Source: Moniliella sp. 'wahieum'
Taxonomy: Eukaryota; Basidiomycota; Moniliellomycetes; Moniliellales; Moniliellaceae
Length of the DNA stretch: 64,000 bases
Assembly: GCA_003971905.1 (NCBI GenBank)
Contig: RSEE01000048.1
Location: 248,001 to 312,000, forward strand
Direction: 5' to 3'
Of the stretch, positions 61,721 to 64,000 are shown piece after piece; positions within the stretch are counted from its first letter, which is position 1, and each line of letters begins with the position of its first letter. The notes beneath the pieces were generated by a model. The model did not search any database. It worked only from the letters and a program-made list of their open reading frames with translations, and was not told where the DNA came from. The position numbers and the translations under genes are program-made.

Positions 61721-64000
61721 TCAGACCAGCCATCCGAGTCTGCTGCGATTCTTTGGATCCCTTTGCTGTTTCTTCTCCACCATGTCATCGCCTGTCTTGC
61801 CTTGGCGGGTGGAGGCGGCCCCAGTGTATAGATCCCACTGTTCCTCGTCTTGCTCTTCGTCCGCCTCGCCGTCCGAGTTGGCCGCGTTGTTCTTGGTCGA
61901 GCCCGAGCGCATGGCCACTTGGTGATGTGAGAGAAAGATTCGTTGGCAGGGACATATTGGTTTGTTGCTCTGTGTTGAGACGTCCACGCACCTCCTCTGG
62001 CACGCGGGCCCGCCCCGGCTCCCCCACGCCGCGCGCGTCGAGCGCAGTGCGGACAAAGTGCCGAGCCGAGCAAAGCTTGCTTGCTGGCATCGAGAAAGAG
62101 CATAGCCGGGAACACATGCGGACAGTCTTTGTACAGTTCAAACCGTCGTTTGACACCGTGTTGCTGGCATTTATGGGCCAAAAGAATAATCTCGTCCCGC
62201 AACACCTCAGCGCGTCGCCGGCCTGGATCAGGAGGGGGGGAGGCCATGAAGATCGCCAAAGAGCGGACTGCGTAAGGATGGGTAAGGTACTTGTCCATGT
62301 TTGTCACCCAAGTAGGCCCGAACGGGATCCAGATGATCTCCAGACTCAGGGCGCGGCAGGTAGTCAAACTCGGCATTGTCGTCCCATGAGCGGCACGACA
62401 TGGTCAAGTCGACCCAGGGGGAGAAGAGAATGGCGCCTCCTGGCAAAGGATAACCGTTGTCGCGCAAATAGAGCATCAATGCCAGGGATAACCCTCCCCC
62501 CGCCGAGTCGGAGCCCAAGACAATGTTCTGGGGTGGAATCTTGAGATCCCGGATCAACTAAAGTAGCCCACCACCACATCGTGCAGGCGCCAGGGAAAAC
62601 GGTGCCAGGCGCCAGACGGTAATCGATGGCAAAGAGGCGGCAGTCGGTGTAGCGCGAGATCGGAATGGTAAAGGTGCGGTGGGTAGCAGGACTCATAACA
62701 AAGTAGGCGCCACCATGGATGTAGTAGATGATGCGTTCGTCTTGGGGAGTAGGCTGCGCCGAGTTTGTTGCCCTTTGTTCTTTGCTTGGGATTGTCGCAG
62801 GCGGTGTCGGCTTGCAAACGCTTCCAGGTGCGCGTGGTCACTACCCACTCGGCTTGCATACACGCGCTCGCCCGTTTCAGCCGCATCGGCCTCAGCCAAA
62901 AAGCCCTTCAGCCCCAGTCTGCGCACCTTCAATGTTACAGGCGTAACTAGCCCGTCTTGAGCAATGGGTAGCAAAGCCCCAATGCTAAACATCTTTTGCA
63001 GCGTACCAATGGTGATCAGGTCAGACAGCTTGTTGCCTTCGCGAAGCATACGTGAAAACGGTCATCTCAATCCCCCAGCTCTCCTTGAGCGGTCCTTTGA
63101 TAATGTGCCGACCTACCGAAAGGCCAAGGGCCAGACCAGCCCGACCAACAGCCCACAGCATCTTCAACGTCCATGGGTTCCGCGGACGCGTAGGTACCGA
63201 TGGATCAACGCGGGCCGCCTTGGGGAGGTCAGGCTTGGCATACTGCTCCAAAATCCCGTTCAGCTCCCGAGCAGCATCCTCTGAGAGTCCGGGCGAGGTT
63301 GTGCCCCGACTCGAACGGTGAGGATGAGAGGTCCGAGTGGACTGGAGTTGCTCTTTTCCCTTATCCACGCGGGACGGACGCTGTGAAAATGGCACTCGGT
63401 TCCTCATCTCTTCGACGGGCGTACTGTTCCTTGTCATATCTGGCTCCGACTCTGAAGCGATGGGGCAAGCGACTGTGCACCCTTGCTGGCGGTTGGGGGG
63501 CGGTCAGAGAGCGTGTGAGGCGCGGAATGCGAACCATCATGACAGTGAGATCATTGGGGCCGCGCTTGGCCGGGAAGGATGGGATGGATGAAAGATCTGA
63601 GCTGTTTCGGTGTCGCTTGTTATGCTGCTCGTTTGTGAGCACATCTGAATGGGGGGCCAACTCATGTTCAGTGCTCGCTTCGGGTGAGGGTGCAAAGAAG
63701 TCTTTCGCCCCCAGTTTACTGGAGCTTTCTGGCTCACCTGGAGCGGGGAAGACATGGGCCGATGGGGGCATATCATCACTGACTCTCTCAATTTTTTCTT
63801 GGCTTCCATCCGCATACCCAAGATCCCAATTCCCACCTGGGCAATCGAGCACTTGTGCATCATGATCTGCGACGCACTGCTTGGCCTCAGCAACGAATTC
63901 GTCTAGCTTGCGTTTCTCAGACTCATTCAGAGCGTCACCATGTTGATGCCGGCAGATCAGGTCGGCCATCCCCTTGAGTTTTTCAATCCCAGCCGACGAA
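61721..64000 (-). CDS. Alpha/beta-hydrolase fold-3 (HSL-like) lipase/esterase, 5' end outside the window
   Basis: Serine hydrolase of the hormone-sensitive-lipase class. The frame is open at the right edge (GIEKLKGMADLICRH), so the true start may lie beyond it. The first ~230 residues are S/T/K-rich and low complexity. A membrane-like or amphipathic segment follows (MLWAVGRAGLALGLSVGRH, about 63100-63165), then IKGPLKESWGIEMTVFTY and PVTLKVRRLGLKGFLAE. The oxyanion HGG motif is in IYYIHGGAYFV-type sequence (about 62690-62720), followed by DYRLAPGTVFPGA. The nucleophile elbow is GSDSAGGGLSLAL (about 62485-62525), with FSPWVDLTMSC after it. The distal Asp/His region includes AEVLRDEI and CPHVFPAMLF (about 62090-62120). 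A probable intron (about 61925-61990) precedes an acidic tail ending DPKNRSRLGWLV. At least five indels. The N-terminal part could be a separate gene. Confidence 0.83.

Noticed and set aside
1-64000. CRISPR arrays, tRNA and rRNA genes, transposases
   Set aside because: The repeats are 7-8 bp tandem units without spacers. I found no tRNA cloverleaf box sequences, and no transposase or reverse transcriptase motif in any frame.

Overview
The window is 64 kb of nuclear DNA from a fungus, most likely a basidiomycete. The genes are compact, with zero to a few introns of about 55-95 nt (GT...AG), and are separated by GC-rich intergenic DNA. Low intron density together with basidiomycete-style proteins (a WW protein with a hydrophobic tail, a FIST-domain protein, a C2H2/basic-region factor with an SP/TP-rich tail) points towards Ustilaginomycotina or a similar intron-poor lineage. 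I cannot fix the species. I see no prokaryotic, viral, tRNA, rRNA or CRISPR features.

Layout. 0-13 kb: 3' end of an unidentified gene (+), eIF2-beta (-), the PROPPIN ATG18 (+), an Atf1-type bZIP factor (+), and a COG8-like Golgi tethering protein (-) with a low-complexity EKEQA tail. 13-29 kb: the SAGA deubiquitinase UBP8 (+); a minus-strand gene that appears to join a HAD pyrimidine-nucleotidase domain to an F-box/WD40 protein; the PP2A scaffold subunit TPD3 (+); a C2H2/basic-region factor (+); an intact fusion of a UPF0303 (HbpS-like) domain with a PHOSPHO-type HAD phosphatase (-); and ribosomal protein uL29/L35 (-). 29-37.5 kb: a FIST-domain protein, a WW-domain protein, the phosphoinositide phosphatase SAC1 and the spliceosomal SNRNP27, all +. 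37.5-42 kb is gene-poor. 42-52 kb: a DUF4097-like protein (+), the CTP-dependent diacylglycerol kinase DGK1 (+), the ATP synthase delta subunit (+), a probable complex I 21.3 kDa subunit (-), an uncharacterised gene (+) and SRP14 (-). 51.4-55.2 kb is again gene-poor. 55-64 kb: a CaM-kinase-like kinase (+), a TBC Rab-GAP (+) and an alpha/beta-hydrolase (-) that runs off the end.

These are mostly unrelated single-copy housekeeping and regulatory genes, not a pathway cluster. Several act on membrane identity or lipids (ATG18, SAC1, DGK1, TBC GAP, COG8), which I take to be coincidence of gene order.

Two properties run through the whole window. First, almost every long gene is interrupted by single-base insertions or deletions that are easily repaired on paper; this looks like unpolished sequence, not biology. 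Second, the intergenic DNA carries many short arrays with a 7-bp period whose unit is TGA plus a 4-bp palindrome (AGCT, ACGT, CGCG, CATG, CCGG, TCGA, GTAC). This shared grammar is the most unusual signal here, along with the two apparent domain fusions.
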